A stretch of DNA of 64,000 nucleotides, taken from Siniperca chuatsi. Taxonomy: Eukaryota > Chordata > Actinopteri > Centrarchiformes > Sinipercidae. The notes beneath the pieces are model-generated. The model was not told the DNA's origin and did not search any database. It saw only the letters and a list, made by a program, of their open reading frames with translations. The stretch is from positions 19,043,455 to 19,107,454 of the forward strand of contig NC_058051.1 of NCBI RefSeq assembly GCF_020085105.1, in the 5' to 3' direction. Shown here piece after piece: positions 42,317-55,629 of the stretch. Position numbers and translations under genes: made by a program. The stretch's first letter is position 1, and each line of letters starts with the position of its first letter.

Positions 42317-42735
42317 TTTGGTGGAAGTACATTTACTTGTGTACCGTAGGATTTTTCATTACATTTCATACAGGAATACTGTACTTTTACTCAGTTACAA
42401 TTATCTAACTGCTGTAGTTGCTCTTTACTTTTCAGATTAAGGTTTTACATTCAATGAGATAAGATAATAAAAATACAACAGATTGCTGTAGTTTCATTGA
42501 GAATATGAAGTAGTTAGATGTAGCACTACCTGAACCATCCATAATATTAAAATACTGCTTATACAATAGAAAGTCACAAATTTAATTCTTCAGTAGAAAG
42601 TTATGTAGCTTCAGAATGGCCCTTAAAGCTGAGTTTAATCCTCTAAAACTCCTTTACTTCTACTAATTTAAATGCACGACTTTCATTTGTAACAGAGTAT
42701 TCTTCCTTTGTACTATGTCTACTTAAGTAAAGGAT
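42317..42735. mobile_element. hAT-like 'cagtggtggaag' element, copy 3 (degraded)
   Basis: Starts tttggtggaagtacatttac and ends tatgtctacttaagtaaagg. The interior 'cttttcagattaaggtttta' and 'gaatggcccttaaagctga' are family markers. Both termini have lost the exact CAGTGG, and no target duplication is visible. Confidence 0.6.
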
Positions 42736-42993
42736 TCATTGGTGGGGTGTGAGGAAGAGAAAGAGAAGAAGTGGAAGCAGGAAAACCTGTGCTGCATGAG
42801 AGGACACTCCAGGACAAACTCTGTTTGCGTGCATGTATTTGTGTTTGCTATTGGTTTGTTATTTGCGTTTGTACTAAATCTGGGTGCGCAATCCTTCACT
42901 GCTGTGAGGACCAGTGTTCTCTGTGCCACCCAGACACTATAAGTACAGCCTGGCAAGGCAATGGGGGCAGGCTGCATGTGTTTGCTTTATTTA

Positions 42994-42995
<2 letters not shown>

Positions 42996-43024
<29 letters not shown>
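42996..43024. repeat. (GT)n microsatellite
   Basis: About 14 GT units. Confidence 0.9.
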
Positions 43025-43026
<2 letters not shown>

Positions 43027-43049
43027 CACTGCATAAGGCTACAGCTGGG

Positions 43050-43200
43050 GGGAGAGGAATTTGGGCCTGCACCTGCATGGGGATAATTAATGTGGACGGA
43101 GTGGTACCCAAATAAATCAGTGCCTCTCGCAGCCTCAACAGGACTTTTCTGTTTAGGGTCAAAATCTTCCTACTCTGCACTGGATTAATCATGCCTCCAA
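43050..43200. promoter_or_regulatory. Candidate conserved non-coding element I
   Basis: Follows the microsatellite directly. Contains tgcacctgcatggggataat, taatgtggacggagtggtac and caaataaatcagtgcctctc, then tggattaatcatgcctcc. The paired TAATTA/GGATTAATC words and lack of repeats suggest a regulatory element. Confidence 0.3.
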
Positions 43201-44180
43201 GCAGAGACGAGGTACAGGCGGCAGGGACACAAGCTGTATTTGTGTGTGAATTTGTTTTGTGTGTGTGTCTGCGCCTTCATGTGCCCTCTCACAGAGAAGC
43301 TGCGAGGCAGTTTTTCCCCACCTCCATCCTCAGCATTGTAATCTCTTAGAGGACAAACAAAACAACAGAAAGTCATAATTTTCACAGTTGTATAATTAGC
43401 CCCACCCTCTTCGCTACAGTGATGAATAGGTGAACCTTTTGTTTGCATTTGTCATGCTGCGGTGGCATTGTCACAGATGTAAGAACGTGCAATGTGGAGG
43501 TGCGGTTGGTCAATCCATGCAGGGATGGGTGTGGATGCAGGCTTATGATGGGATGTTTCTGTGTGTGTTTTTGGGTCTGTAGCAGACTTTTATCCTTCTC
43601 ATTCTTCTATGTACATATATTTGCACTAAGGCCTCTCTTGTCGAGCTGTCCCCGGTCTATAGAGTGCTTATCTCCACCTCTCGCTGCAATCTCTGACAGC
43701 AGGTCTGCTGTTCTAGTCCAGTGCAGATCTACGTCCTACTCTGTCCACTCCTATCTCCCAGACTGATAGCCTCTGATTGATCTCATCACCTCCCTCATCT
43801 ATTATTCATGCTACCTTTCATGTCCTGATGGAGGAAGGGCAAAAAGTGGAAAGGAGACCCTACCTGTTTGTTGGCACCTTTATTTGGCTGAAACAAGCCT
43901 ACTCACAATTAGGAAGTTGTTTTTTTTCACCTTCTGACTCATCCAGCCCCAAACATGTGTTCATAGATCTCCCCAACCTGATTGATCTGTATAATGGAGT
44001 GGAATAGCTTTGGAATTGCCGCCCCATGGGGGTACACAGAGATGGGCACAGGGACAGAGAGACATGTACTTAGGGCTGTTTGGGGAGGAAATTAATGGTG
44101 CATTTTTTGTTTTTATAATGTGATTTAATGATGCAATTCGTCTAATAAAAAGAACATTTTTTAACATTTACACGTTCATT
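43201..44180. other. Gene-free DNA
   Basis: No gene or recognised repeat was seen. Open frames on both strands overlap each other without domain content. Confidence 0.5.
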
Positions 44181-44560
44181 TACACATTCCCTCCTTCACA
44201 GAGGGAAACCCAGTGGGCCAATACAAACATCTCACTCCTCTCACCCACTCAGAGCGCTGCAGGCCTTTTTATTGCATTGTGATGGATGATTTCAGTTTGG
44301 CATTTTTCACCACCGCACAACATCCAAATACACCCCCTCCCCATTTGAGTGCATAAGGAGGCCATCCTATATTCACAAAGCCGACATCTAATGCATATTG
44401 AGTGTGTTTTGTAAAGGATCATTTGATTGTCTTCTAAATGAAGCTTTGCCTCTCAGCTGCTAATTTAGCCACATTCCATCTCATTAGAGAGGAGAAGGAG
44501 AACAAAAGACAAAGGCATTCTCTGAGAAATGAACCCTTCTTTGATTTCAAACAGCCATCA
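44181..44560. promoter_or_regulatory. Candidate conserved non-coding element J
   Basis: A long repeat-free block of about 380 bp. It holds cagtgggccaatacaaacat, gcctttttattgcattgtga, ctaatgcatattgagtgtg, aaaggatcatttgattgtct, tgctaatttagccacattcc and atctcattagagagg. CDX/HOX-like TTTATTG, octamer-like ATGCATAT and several CATTAG cores are visible. It is the strongest enhancer-like interval in the desert by texture. Confidence 0.42.
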
Positions 44561-46400
44561 CTGCTGCTGAAGTGCCAATGGTTTGAATAATCTCAGATTA
44601 TAGGGAGGTATAGGAGTGCTTCAGTAATACAACAAAGTTGGAGGGATTAAAAACAAGATGCAGGCTTCCCTCAGATTGTCTGGCTCTTTTTCTGCCTTTC
44701 TTTTACTCTTTTCCTCCCACCCTTCATGTTTCCCCCACCTTCCCACCCTGTTCCTCTATCTCTTTAGAGGATGTGCAAGTGTATCTGGTTTCCTGAAGCG
44801 TTTAGCACCTTAGCCACAAAACCCGGACAGGAAGCTCACTTTATTCGCAATGTATCAATTGCTCTGAACAACACTTCCCTTACCTCCACCTTCCTTCATT
44901 CTGCAGCTGGCTCAGCACACACTTCTCACATACCTTCACATGCAAGCACTCAATCAAATTTGCAAATGCGCAGAAGGATTTTTTCTGTAACGTCTAGTAC
45001 CATGAATATACTGTAACCAAGCATCCAGTCTTCATCAGCACTAACACCTTGAACTAAATGGACAAATGCATCCCTGTGTACACACAAACACACACACACA
45101 CTCAGACAATCTGACCTTGGCTCCAGTTAGTCCCGGGGTTCATCCTTCGGCCAAGCTGGCAAGTCAAATGGGTCCGGCAGCCAAGACAGCGGCTGTCATC
45201 TGTTACACAGAAAGACACACAGAGGGACAAAGGCAGGCACAGTGTAGAGAACAAGAGAAATAAAGCTTTAAAATATAAGAATACAGAGAGATAATGGAGA
45301 TAGGAAAGTATAGGCTTTGTGTTTATCTCCTGTATGTGTGGGCACCTGCATTTCTTGCATGTTAGCACAAATGTTTGCATATGTGTACGTTCAATTGTGT
45401 ATAAATATACATGCAAATGTATGTGTGAGAAAGCAGAAATAAGCGCCTGAGGTGATGCCTTTTGAAAGGCACTTTAGAAATTAAAGCAGTGCCACTGTTC
45501 TGTAATGGGGCTTAAATGATCCAGAAAACACAAGATATATTGAGCATTTAATGAAACACACAGCACACTCCTTAATTCTGCTCCCAGCTTCACCAGTGTC
45601 TGCCAAACCTGCTTTATGCCTAACATACATACACAGACATGTGCACACACTTTTCACACATTTGTTTTAATTATTTATTCACTTTTAGCTTGTTTTATTT
45701 AATGCCAACATTGTTTTTGATAAATGCATAAAATAAGTATCTCCATAACTACTTTGTAAACATTTTTACACATTTCTTTTTCTACAAATGTATGATCATA
45801 ACAATGATTATAATAATAGGGTGGTGGTTATAATTTGAAATTACTGTACTAGCATCAATATGTTACCAATTGGTATTGGTACCAATGGTAAGCATATTTA
45901 ACATATTCTTAATTTAACAAAAGAAGCCAAACTTAGCAAATGTTAAATGTTATATAAACACTATCAGTCGAACAAGAACGTTGCCAAAATAAAATAGTCA
46001 AAATTGTGGCAAAATTGTGATTGGAATCAGGAACTTTCCAACCAAAGAATAAGATTACATATCTGACCAAACATTCATTGTCAGCTTTTTGTACATGGCA
46101 GTTTTTATGTACGCATTTTGGTAAAAGAAAATATTGAGGTTTTATACCTAGTCCTTATAATAGAATAATATAGATATTATTATATTATAAAGTATTTAAT
46201 GAACAAATTTACACTGAATGCTTTGTCCAGTGCTGGTCTTGTGTGGTCAGTTAGGGTGCACACCACATAGTTTAATTCAGAAATCTACCTTCCCCTATAC
46301 GTTTCACTGTTGAGAGCAGAGAAGCAGTCACTCTCTTCCTCATTGTCTGTGAATGTCCTTTGTGGTTTGGCCATACATTAATAATGTAAAGGTAATGATC
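44561..46400. other. Gene-free DNA
   Basis: AT-rich DNA with a weak CA stretch near 45090. A near-palindromic accaattggtattggtacca lies at about 45866. No gene is supported. Confidence 0.5.
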
Positions 46401-46424
46401 TCTAGACTAAAGGCCCTGTCCTGT

Positions 46425-47410
46425 CTTGTCCCCCCCTCCCTCCCTCTCTCTGTCCCTCCCCCATCTGTCTGTAGACCAGCCAAAGGAAGGACAGAGAAGA
46501 GGGTCGGGCAGAAAAGAGGATGACTGTTGGCCAAATAGGATGAGTAAAAGAAACAGAGGAATTCCTGGCTGTGCTGTAGAAACAACTCAGGCACATTTTG
46601 CCTCATTGATTACTTGAGGAAAAGGGGAAGGAAGCAAAGAATCATTCTGAGAAAACATCTCTTCTCTGCCTTTCCCCTCTCCCTTTCCTTTGCCTCTGAA
46701 GTTTGGTCTTACAGAATGATGGATGAGGAACTTGGCACTGTGGCCTCTGATGTCCTCTCCTCTTCCTCTCTCCTTATCCTCCTCCTCTTCCTCCTCCAGA
46801 CACACACACACACTCAGACGCACAGTGTTAGCGAGTGATGGATGGGGAGCTGGCAGTGTGGCAGTAATAGCAGACACCCAGAACTACACTGTCACTTATT
46901 CATTTGTCTCCGTATTCACATCTTTATTTATATGTCAGTCCCCATACCAACATCTAAATATAGATATATATAAGTAAAAATGGAGCTTGTGTGAAACTCA
47001 AAGGTTTTTTTCTCAACTAAACGTGTATGGGCCTTATCATGCACAACACACTCAAATACAAAAGTTATATAATGTGGTATATAATTGTTAGAAGTTAATA
47101 TTTTACAGGATGATTATATGATTTACATACAACCTGGTTTAATTTAGATAAGGTCTGTGTCCTGAGTTTGACACATTACCTGAAAGCTTTTGGAGCACAC
47201 GTCTCTGTCCTCTGAGTTCAGGTTTTGTAGAATGTCAGACATGCAGGAATGATGGACAGCAGGCCGCTTACGCAACATTACACATTATTAATCACGTTCA
47301 CATTGTTTGAGAGTGGGGGAGAAGGGGAGCAACAGCATAGAGATGAGACGGAGCAGAGGAGGAGGAAGACGAAGAAAGAGGAGGAAGGGGGGGAGTGGAG
47401 GCAAAAGAGG
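46425..47410. other. Polypyrimidine and polypurine tracts, no gene
   Basis: CT-rich tracts occur at about 46426-46460 and 46745-46800, and a GA-rich tract at about 47310-47400. A short CA run lies at 46800. Open frames here are compositional (Ser/Leu- or Glu/Arg-rich). Confidence 0.6.
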
Positions 47411-47639
47411 AGGGTTAGAAAGCCACAAATAACTACCATCAATCATCAAGCAGTCAACATTTTCATGTTCATGTTAGGATGGCCTGTTATTGGCAGCCTG
47501 GGATCTGTGTGTGTATAAGGTGTATTTTGTGTATATGTATGGGCGTGTGTGTGTTTACTCTTTCTTGCCCAGGCTGGACTTCTCTACCTTTCTCACTGTC
47601 TTTGCCTCTCCATAAACTGACGGCATAAACAACAACAGT

Positions 47640-47885
47640 TGAGAAATCATCCTCGTCAGCAGGAAGCTGGCAGGTGTGTTAACTCCCCCAGTACCAAATT
47701 AGGATGTGCAAGATTGCAGAAACGCCTCGGCTCTTATATCTCCCTTTTTAATCACAAACATTTACGTGAGCCTGGGTGGAAATGCACATTAGGCCTTAGC
47801 CAAGGGTTTGCTTTGGAACGCCGGGCAAGATCACGCTCAACCCACCAAAATCTAACTGGGATCTTTGCCTGATAGCCTGAGAGAA
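47640..47885. promoter_or_regulatory. Candidate conserved non-coding element K
   Basis: Complex block with gtgttaactcccccagtacc, aaattaggatgtgcaagatt, tccctttttaatcacaaaca, cattaggccttagccaaggg and gctttggaacgccgggcaag. It contains no repeat, is balanced in composition and is flanked by low-complexity DNA. Confidence 0.35.
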
Positions 47886-48360
47886 AAAACAGGTCAGCCT
47901 TTGTCTGGGGCGCTGTAACCTACTGATTTATATAAATGTTATTGGCTTAAAAATAAGTAAATGTGTTGGAAGTGCATATTAAATCATCCAAATCTGATCT
48001 CCCAGGATTGAACTAAGGAAAAAGTTTAAGTGATGGCTTACAGGAAGTTGCATACAAAGCACAAACCTCTCTTGTAGTTTATAATAAATTATTGCTTAGT
48101 TGGATCAAAAGAAAGAATTTGAGTTTGAGAAAGGCATGCCCCCATGCTCCATGGAAAAAACATTAAGTGACCCAGTTGTCTCTTTTGAAGAAAGTTGTGT
48201 TATCAGATCTCAGAGTCTTATTAATATAGGAATAATACCTTCCTTGTTGCTGCACTTTGACCTGCAGCCTTTTGATGTGTGCAACTGTGTGTGTGTGTGT
48301 CATTGTCAAAAACACGTTTTTCTGTTATATCATTGTGGCCCTGTGGATTATGGAAAAACA

Positions 48361-48376
48361 ACACTAGGGGGTGCTC
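48361..48376 (+). promoter_or_regulatory. CTCF-like motif
   Basis: ACACTAGGGGGTGCTC matches 10 of 12 core positions of the CTCF motif. Binding is inferred. Confidence 0.35.
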
Positions 48377-48899
48377 AAGGTTTGTGCAGCCAACTGTTGA
48401 GGTTTCATACTGCTCACAGCTCCGGGTGTGTGTGTAAGTGTATATAAGTGTGTTTGTGTGCATGCAAATGTGAACGTGTTGTACACTTGCTGTCCAGAGA
48501 GCGATCCAATTTGAAGCCAAGAGTCAGTCTTCCTTTTCTCCCATTACAATCACACCACATCCTGCCACAAGACCTCTTTATCATTAACTCTGTGTCTCTG
48601 TTTATGTTACTGAATGGTCAGAGGTTAAGTTTCTTAGTTACAAAGTATTGTGTGATAATAGAGTTAATAGATGAGGGTTTTTCAGGAGTTGGGTCCATCA
48701 CTTCATATTTAGTTACTTAATGCCATTGAATATGAACAAACTTGCTGAGTGGACATAAGTGAATGCACTAATTGGATGTTTGAGAGATATCATTTTAGTC
48801 TTGCTTAGGCAGTTTCAGAATTAGCAAGATGCACTAATTCTGTCTTTATTGATGCACTTTTTGCCCTCTCTGCTTTTGTCCCTTTGCTTTTGCATGCAT

Positions 48900-48900
<1 letters not shown>

Positions 48901-48965
<65 letters not shown>
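48901..48965. repeat. Long pure (CA)n microsatellite
   Basis: About 32 uninterrupted CA units preceded by TGCATGCATG. It is likely to be length-polymorphic. Confidence 0.95.
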
Positions 48966-48968
<3 letters not shown>

Positions 48969-48969
48969 T

Positions 48970-51900
48970 TCAGGAGGTTTGAGATGCGTCTTCTCACTTT
49001 CAACACAGTAAAAGCAGTGTGTAAAAAAAAAAATCCTGGTTCCAGACCTATTAACTCTCTGCGTCGGCCGTGTTGGTTTCATTACTAAGATTAGGTTACA
49101 GACAGTCATTCAATCATGCAGCCTTTAGCAGAAATGCACTGTTATTTAGCTGTCCTCATAGATGCACAACATTCATGTGGAAGTTCATGTGCACATTCCT
49201 CCGCTGTGGCACACTGTTTAGACGCACTGTTTCTTGTTGTGGAATTTTCCATCTTTGTGGCATCTGATGCATTTGCTTTTATTTATATTGACACAGTGCA
49301 AACCCTCTCATTGACCCCCAGCTCTATTGTTGTGGGATTCACTTGCCTGTAGCAGAAAAAATATCATATTAAGAGGATCGTAAATTAGATACACATTTTT
49401 GAAAGAAAGAGCTACAAAATGGCAACATATTGAAATCGGTTTCTGCTGTGTTGTGAGGTCTTGGTAAACTGCAGTTGCATGTTTGTCTGTGTGTTTGTGG
49501 CCAGACAGTGTGGCTGGAAGGAACAGCGCCCAAGGCACTATGGGGTTAAGGACAGTGGCATGGTATTGCGAGGCATTTCCACTCCTTCACCACTCAGAAT
49601 ATTTGTGTCACATTGTCAAGTTTGTGGTACTTTAGGGATAAAATGTCCACAATATATTTAGCTTTTTTCTTGCCATGGAATATTTGCCCTATATTATTAA
49701 AGACAAATTCCTCCATGAATTTTATTCCACTATAAATCATGTCTTCTTTTCCACATTTTTAGTTTTGTGAGGAAACATTGGAAATAATCCCAGAACCAGA
49801 ATTCTAAACTATGGGAAATAAGGCATTTTATGCATATTTCTTATTTAGATTTTTCATGTAAACTCATTAATTTTTTTGCTTCTCTACAAATCCCTAACAA
49901 TAGAAAAGAGAAAATATAATCATGCAAGACTTCTTTTACAATATATAATGATATACAAATGCCCTGTATTTATTTCCTTGGACTTGATAATTTCCTGTCT
50001 CTCATTGTCAATTGAGAAATTGATTAATCATAGAACAAGTCATCCCCACCCCTCCAGATTTGTGGCTGTGAGAGTGCGCTAGGAGAAACAGCGCTGATGT
50101 TCAGGCTCCAGATGACAGAGACAAGTAATACTGTACATGGATGTGTAGTAGAAATGCATGCATCTGTTCATTGTCAACCTGTAGGGGACCTGATATTGAC
50201 TGATGCATCTGACTCCTCTTCGCTCTTCTCCTCTTCTCCTCATCCTCCACAGTCACTTTCACCCCCCCTCCACAGAACATGGGGGAAAATCACGGAAATA
50301 CACAGCCAGATTATTCACTGTGTACCGTTATTGAATATGTGACTAACACACTGAGAATCGCTCTGGGAAATCAGATTAAAAAATGAATTATTTATAAGGA
50401 CATGGAATGCCGGTCCGATAGAGTGGAGAGAGTGGAAGAATACACCTACAATATACCCCAAACAACATTACAAGTTTGATCATGACACTTCCCACTGTAG
50501 TTATTCATTTTTATAATGCTCACAAATGTTCCCCTTTATATTCTGATATTGAAATATGGCTCATGGTAAAATTACATGGTAAAAGTGTTTTATTATTTTT
50601 GTTTAAATGATATTACCTATATTTTCTCTGCTTTTTCCTCCCCACACAGTCTAAAAGACAGTTTCATATATTTTCATGGAAGCTATAAAGCCTGATATCA
50701 AATCAGTTAAACCACTTTTGTTGCTATTTCTGTGTAAACTCTCTCTGGTGCATGAGTCACACTTGAATGAAATTGAAATACAGTATATAAAATATAGATT
50801 AAAAAATTATACATGGGTTTAAAAACATAAAGATCCCTTATTATAAATGGGTAACATGAGGTAGGAACTGGAATCAAGTATCAGTTATTCTAATTTAAGA
50901 TTTGATTTCATACAATAAATCTTATTTGTTTTCTGAAGGAAATGAATGTATGAGGTAGAAACAATTTCTTTTGAAACAATTGAATGAAAACATATTTTAT
51001 ATGATACAAGTGATGTTGTATACTAGGATAATAAGAGGGACGACAATCTTGCTCTTTGCTCTCCATTATAGTAATAGAAAAGCATTTCAAAAAAAGCAAA
51101 TACATTACGAGCAATATTTATTATCTCTCAGCATCAACACTGCACTGGCATTTACTGTGTGTGAGTTCTCAGATACCTAGGCCAGGATGTGCATCGTCAG
51201 TCTTTGTGTGTGTGTGTGTGTGTATAGTTTTACATGCGCACACTATGTCCCTCAAACTGCACATCTCCATCTCTTTCTCTTACAAATATTTTACCTGGTT
51301 TCTTCTCATTTTTAATTGATGTAAAGGCCTTTTCGGTTTTTCTCTCTAAAACTTACATTTTCTTATGCAAGTTCTCTGCCGGTTGTTTCTGCTTATTTAG
51401 TTAAGTGTCACTCACCTGTGTCACCATCTTCTGTTTGCGATGTAGCATGTGGATGAACAGTTGCACCGTCAACTTCGCCAGGACTTTAGCTTCGTCACCC
51501 TCTTCCTTTTGCATCTTTTCCTGACCGTTTTTGGTTTCTGATGTAGATTCCCTCCTTTTGTTCTGTCTCAGTCTCTCTGTCGCTCTCTCTTTCTGTTCTT
51601 TGACAAGCAGCCAATGTGCTGACACGGGGAAGCGTTTAGGCGTGCGGAGATGTGCCAGAGTAGTCCCTGCCTAAGTGATCACTCTTTTATCTGATCCTTT
51701 GCTTCAACGCTACGGTCAGATATTTTTCCATTTATTTGCCTCTCTCTTTTCCTTTCTCTCTCTCTCTGTCGTTTTATATCCTCCCCCTCCTTTTCACTCT
51801 GTCACAAATTTTTGTCCACCTCAAATTCATACATTTCCACACATACACACACTCCTGGCCTCCAGTGACAGGTGTGGTGCTTGAGTCATGCTGGCCATCA

Positions 51901-52500
51901 CAGGTAAATGTGGTAGGAAAGGAAGTTATGTCAACGCCTCTAGCCCCTTTGACACCCCTCTACCCTTTCTCTCATGGGCCAAACCACACATTTGGCAGCG
52001 CCCAGGGGAATGCCGGGGAGTTTCCACTATGAACACACAGAGGTGAGGTATAGAAATAATTCACAACTGGAAATAACCCTCTCCTCTTTTTCCTCACCAT
52101 TTCTTCTGTGCTTCACCTTTGCCTTTTCGTCTTTCTCAAAGGGCTATTTTAGGTGCTATGGTGTTAACAGTTTCACATTTACAATTCCCTGAAACAGATA
52201 TGTGGTCAGCTGGACATCAGTGTCTGGAAGTTGTAGGAACTTAACAGGCCATTCTATTTTTAAAATTATGAAACAACAAATACATTTTTCAGTTTTTTTT
52301 TCAATTCATCAGTTTTTTTAGTTACTTATTCATCAATGCAAATGTGTTTGCTGTACAGTAAATTATTTCCTTAATTCAGAATTGATTGATTCTTTTTTAT
52401 CGAGCCGTACTCTTGTGCATCACTGATGTGTTATTGTTTTGAACCCGGGGACAAGCCGGATGCAGTTGGTTTTAAGTGAAACAGACTTGTGACAGCATGT
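48970..52500. other. Gene-free DNA
   Basis: AT-rich to mixed DNA with a (GT)n run at about 51204-51223 and CT-rich tracts at about 51745-51800. No gene, RNA or transposon end was recognised. Confidence 0.5.
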
Positions 52501-53159
52501 TTGCCTTGTGGACTTTTTCACCACAGGGGGCATCAGGAGCACGCTGCAGCCCACTAAGATATATTCTGCATCAGAGCTCAGGGCTCATATTCAGTGGTGC
52601 TCTCCATAACCATAGGTGTGTGATTGGAGTGGGAGTAAGAGGGAAAAGATGGGAAGGATGAAGGAGTAGTCGCATCAGCAGAAAGTTGTTTTTCTGTGGC
52701 CTGGAGATTCTGTTTAAAGTGTTGTGGGGGGTGGAGGGGCTACGGAGGGGAAATGGGGAGGCAGACTTGGAGTGGTCCACAGCCTGGAGAAATGGGGGCA
52801 GGATGAAGGAGGGAGTATGGGTGGCAGGAGGGTAGGATGCGCCAATTCCCTCTGTTTTTAGTTTTGATTGAGGTTGGAATGTGTGTGTGTGTTTCTGTGC
52901 ATTTGCAGAGGATCCATGAGGGTACCTTGCTGCGTGGGCGCGAATATGTGTGAGTATGCCCATGCTTGTGTGTGTGGGTGTATGTGTGGCTGAGGTATTA
53001 ATCTTCTTTGTCAGTGGAGCCCAGATGCAGGGCCCTTCCAGCAGCACAAGCCCGGACTCAGCAGTCTGCATTGGGCTCTGGGAAGCAGGCATGGGGTGTA
53101 AGTGGGGGTTTTTGGGGGGTGGATGCCGCTGGTTGTGCAGCTAGAGTGGGGGGGCTCTG

Positions 53160-53240
53160 ACGGAGAGGGCAAGGGGGACAACACACAGCAGATTAGCTAA
53201 TGATATTAGCCCGAGAAGACCCTCAGGTAAAACCCAGTGG
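53160..53240. promoter_or_regulatory. Candidate conserved non-coding element L
   Basis: Short block with cagcagattagctaatgat and attagcccgagaagaccctc between a G-rich tract and a CA microsatellite. Paired ATTAGC/GCTAAT cores are notable for so short a stretch. Confidence 0.28.
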
Positions 53241-53282
53241 TCGCAATTAGTGGAGTTCCTCCGAGGTTGCCCTGTGGCCCCT

Positions 53283-53307
53283 ACACACACACACACACAC
53301 ACACACA
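53283..53307. repeat. (CA)n microsatellite
   Basis: About 12 CA units; a second run of similar length lies at 53675-53699. Confidence 0.9.
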
Positions 53308-53668
53308 TGCACACATGCACCCACGCATAAATGTATACCCACTTCTGCTTCTACATGACACACATAAACACCAGCAATCACCTGTATTAAGTACTGATGA
53401 AAGTCTTGCTCCATATTAAATTATAACCCCTATCCCGTCTCTCACCTCCTGTGCTGCCTCCCGAATCTACCCTTTAGCCCGCTCCTTCTTCTCCCCATTA
53501 ACACCGCTCATGAGCCCCCTTCGCTGTTTGCCCACTGTGAGAACAGACGAACTAACATGTTTGCTCTGCGGGAAACGCACACACACAATCACTCAGTGGG
53601 AGCGAAACTGGGACTGCAAGAGAGCCGACAGACTCTGTTCAAGAGTATGCTGATACGCACAAGTGCTC

Positions 53669-53699
<31 letters not shown>

Positions 53700-54065
53700 A
53701 ACTAAAAACTTCAAAGCAGGGGGTAGCAGAGATTGACATAACAAGCTGATAAACATCTTTCTCCGGTTAAGTTGCCAGGACAGCACTGAGAGTAAAGATG
53801 TTGGGGTCTGTTGGTGATGAAAGATATTAATGTATTAACAAAACAGAGTTGATTTCAAGCATATTTAGTAATGATGATGCTGAGCAGAGCACATACTGAT
53901 GTTAAGGCGTGTAATCAATCACAAATCCATCTGAAAAGCAACTGACTCGACTAATTAATCTTAATCCAGTTGGAAGTTTTTAAGCCACTATTGAGTAATG
54001 ATTGTTGAAAATTCTGATATTTTGTCATAGCATACACAATACATTTTGCCTGGAGCACACTGTTA

Positions 54066-54270
54066 ATGTATGTAGTGCTGGAACTATTAGTAGATTAACC
54101 GATTAGTCGGTCAAACATCCTCTGGATTCAGCTTCTCAAATATGAAGATTTGCTGATTTTCTCTGTTTTATATCATTGTAAATTGAATATCTTGAAATTG
54201 TGATGGATTTAATAGACCAGATGATTAATCAACAAAATATTTGATCATGAAAATAGTAGTTGTAGCCTTT
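54066..54270. repeat. Dispersed 'gattaatcg' family, copy 5
   Basis: Starts atgtatgtagtgctggaact and continues 'gattaaccgattagtcgg', then 'cagcttctcaaatatgaag' and 'taaattgaatatcttgaaat'. It ends aatagtagttgtagcc. It is a short form in the same orientation as copy 1. Confidence 0.65.
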
Positions 54271-54869
54271 AATGCACTGTATGTGCCAAAATGATTTTGC
54301 ACACTTGTGTATGTTGACTGTGAACACCGCAAAGAGTGTAAATACCTGCTCATATACCAGCAGCACTTTTGATTTTTCTGAACATTTGCTTTACGACTAT
54401 AGTTGCTTGTCGTCTTTCTCTTCATCCGAGCAGATCGTCTCTGGCAGTTTATGGTATCTGAAATAAATCTTCCACAAAGTTGACAAACACACTGAGCTAC
54501 ACCTCCTCTGGGAAGTTGTGATCACCACTTAGAAGTACATACACAACCTACCTTTCCTGTGACAAGGTGATGAATTACGAGAGCGTTAAAAAACATCTCT
54601 TTTGCTCTGACTCTTTCCTGTCTCTCTGGCTCTAAGAAGTGTCCCTTTGTTGGCCTTTGGCTACATTTCTTTCACTGTGTATCTGTCTCTTTTTTCATTC
54701 CTCCTTTCTGTCTTTACACTTGCAAAAAACTGCCCTACAATGGGGTAAAATTATTTCACTGGAATAATAAAGAAGGTTAAATGGCTGATCTTCACAGTGT
54801 ATGTGTGTATGAGAGAGAGAGAGAGACAAACACTTTGAATAGCCTCCCTTGGCTTGTCAGCTCTGTCTG

Positions 54870-55195
54870 GTCTTTTATATGGCCTTCCTTATTATAATGC
54901 TACTTATCTTATCCAAAAGGCCATCAGGCTGGACGATTAATTTAGGTACTGTATCCCTGGAAACGAAGGCTTCCATCCTCTTGCTGCTGTCCCTCCCTCA
55001 CTCCCTCCATCTGCAGGAGATTAAACTGAGATCAGCTCTACTTTTCTCTCTCCTTCTGTCCATCATAGTGAAAAATTACCTTTTAGTCTTCTTCCTTAAT
55101 CGCACTGGCCGCAGAGCAATCAGACAGGAAATAATGGCTTGGCGTCGGGCCGTGCAGGCTCTCCACTACAATGCCTCAAGACTGGATTGAGGTGA
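54870..55195. promoter_or_regulatory. Candidate conserved non-coding element M
   Basis: Contains attataatgctacttatctt, catcaggctggacgattaat, actgtatccctggaaacgaa, aatcgcactggccgcagagc, aatcagacaggaaataatgg and gcgtcgggccgtgcaggctc. A 113-codon frame overlaps but has no domain and no splice context, so constraint, if present, is probably non-coding. Confidence 0.33.
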
Positions 55196-55629
55196 GAATG
55201 GGGAAGCCTCACATTAATGATTCCTTGTAAGTGTCATCTTTCTAGAAATATAGATAGTGTAAAACTATCACGGTGTCAAATCTTTGTGGAAATACATTTA
55301 TAAATGTTCGGCTGCTTCACAGGACGCCCTCTCAAGTCAATTTTCTCTTGCTTTTGCACTCCAGTTCCCCGTCCTGCCTTCCTCATTCATCATTTATTCT
55401 CGTCTCTGTGAGCTTTTGTAGAAAGTTTATCCCAGTTAAAAACAAGATTGAATTCTATGAGTGACTCTGAAAGCAAAACTAAAAGCAGCATTTATTTTTC
55501 AGTGTGTTTTGATCCCAGTGAAAATGTATCACACAAACTTCTCTTCTATCATTTACCTCAGCTTCTCTCTCCTTCTTCACAAACCACCACTCTTTTCTTC
55601 TCCATCGCTCAATCTCCTCTACTTTTTCC

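Noticed and set aside
48901..48965. Regular short repeats that might suggest an array such as CRISPR
   Set aside because: Pure dinucleotide repeat in a vertebrate genome with no spacers or cas genes.
52519..52532. Another CTCF-like word, accacagggggcat
   Set aside because: Only the right half of the core fits; the upstream CCA positions are off-register.
52571..53092. 173-codon minus-strand frame
   Set aside because: Read from GT/GA-rich DNA, giving His/Thr/Pro-rich sequence with no domain; a compositional artefact.
54849..55190. 113-codon + strand frame with hydrophobic stretches
   Set aside because: No signal-anchor context, family or splice support; the interval is better explained as a candidate non-coding element.
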